A DNA stretch of 7,628 nt from an uncultured Lachnospiraceae bacterium (GTDB lineage: Bacteria; Bacillota; Clostridia; Lachnospirales; Lachnospiraceae), in NCBI GenBank assembly GCA_958422845.1, contig CATZPU010000046.1, forward strand, positions 1-7,628, in the 5' to 3' direction. The stretch's first letter is position 1, and every line of letters begins with the position of its first letter. The position numbers and the translations under genes were made by a program. This document shows, one piece after another, positions 7,205 to 7,628 of the stretch. A model generated the notes under the pieces. The model saw only the letters and a program-made list of their open reading frames with translations, had not been told where the DNA came from and did not search any database.

Positions 7205-7628
7205 TCATTCTCCGTCAAAAATATGCAGCGTCAAGTACGCTTCTCCTTCTGCTGCTCCTTCGCCTACGCGTAATAGCCCCTGCCAGCCTTCTGGGTGATG
7301 CATACTTTTTACCGGAGTTCCGAAACGATACGACTGACCATCCGCAATCACCGGTGCTATTTTACGGTAAAATGCCATTCCCTCTTCTAGTATTCCCCAC
7401 TGCTCCTTAGTCAAATGCAGCACATCTCCCGAAATACACATCCTCCCCAGAAACGTATTGATCACAGAATAAGCAATTCTTTTCAAAGAATCTGTCTCAC
7501 GAATGACCGCCCATATCTGGCTTTGCTGAGGTAAAATCAGACGGTGTAAATTCGCCGCGATAATAGGTATCTCCTCACATTCATGCGCATCAGAAAAGGA
7601 AGCCATACTACAGCGTTTCATATATCCC
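7205..7628 (-). CDS. Alpha-galactosidase-like glycoside hydrolase, 5' partial, prematurely stopped
   Basis: The frame enters from the right edge and shows 140 residues before a TGA at 7205-7207. SMASFSDAHECEEIPIIAAN, LHRLILPQQSQIWAVIR and INTFLGRMCISGDV resemble the end of the TIM-barrel of GH36/melibiase-type alpha-galactosidases (clan GH-D). The aspartate in SFSDAHE may be the acid/base residue, by analogy with the SD motif of that clan. HHPEGWQGLLRV then starts the C-terminal domain. The family call is from pattern memory, and substrate cannot be read from this fragment. An ATG at 7621 is in frame, but the conserved barrel and the open frame beyond it make it an internal methionine. Loss of the last 51 residues would remove most of the C-terminal domain and may inactivate or destabilise the enzyme. 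The gene is unrelated in function to the ddl operon and is separated from it by a terminator. Confidence 0.6.
   Translation of the reverse strand, partial: GYMKRCSMASFSDAHECEEIPIIAANLHRLILPQQSQIWAVIRETDSLKRIAYSVINTFLGRMCISGDVLHLTKEQWGILEEGMAFYRKIAPVIADGQSYRFGTPVKSMHHPEGWQGLLRVGEGAAEGEAYLTLHIFDGE

Overview
The window looks like chromosomal DNA from a clostridial Firmicute, most probably a Lachnospiraceae-type gut anaerobe. This rests on the protein sequences, the strong GGAGG-type ribosome binding sites and the gene order ddl-murF-pth-mfd; pth-mfd adjacency is well known in Firmicutes (spoVC-mfd in Bacillus). The species assignment is inference. Every gene I can support lies on the minus strand, so the map reads from right to left.

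Right end (7628 to about 6972): the 3' part of a glycoside hydrolase gene, probably alpha-galactosidase-like (clan GH-D). It is interrupted by an in-frame TGA at 7205-7207. The same frame then runs on for 51 sense codons that read like the natural C-terminus, to a TAA at 7049-7051. A stem-loop with a T-run follows 27 nt later. The gene therefore appears recently broken, read through, or affected by a sequence error.

Middle and left (6971 to 1): a promoter and leader region, then ddl (D-Ala-D-Ala ligase), murF (adds that dipeptide to UDP-MurNAc-tripeptide), pth (peptidyl-tRNA hydrolase) and mfd (transcription-repair coupling factor, cut by the left edge). Ddl and MurF catalyse consecutive steps of peptidoglycan precursor synthesis. 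Pth and Mfd are housekeeping functions in translation and in DNA repair/transcription. No convincing terminator separates the four genes, so they are probably cotranscribed.

The most unusual part is the intercistronic DNA. The three spacers are 155, 113 and 137 bp, long for an operon. The ddl-murF spacer is an array of four degenerate 30-bp units, each able to form a small hairpin on the murF-sense RNA. The same stretch is also an open frame of 40 codons made of 10-residue repeats with invariant Cys and Gln, and its TGA overlaps the murF ATG. The mfd-pth spacer holds a 34-bp repeat, and its mfd-proximal end resembles the murF-proximal end of the array. Whether these are structural RNA repeats, a small coupled peptide or neutral debris cannot be settled from one sequence.
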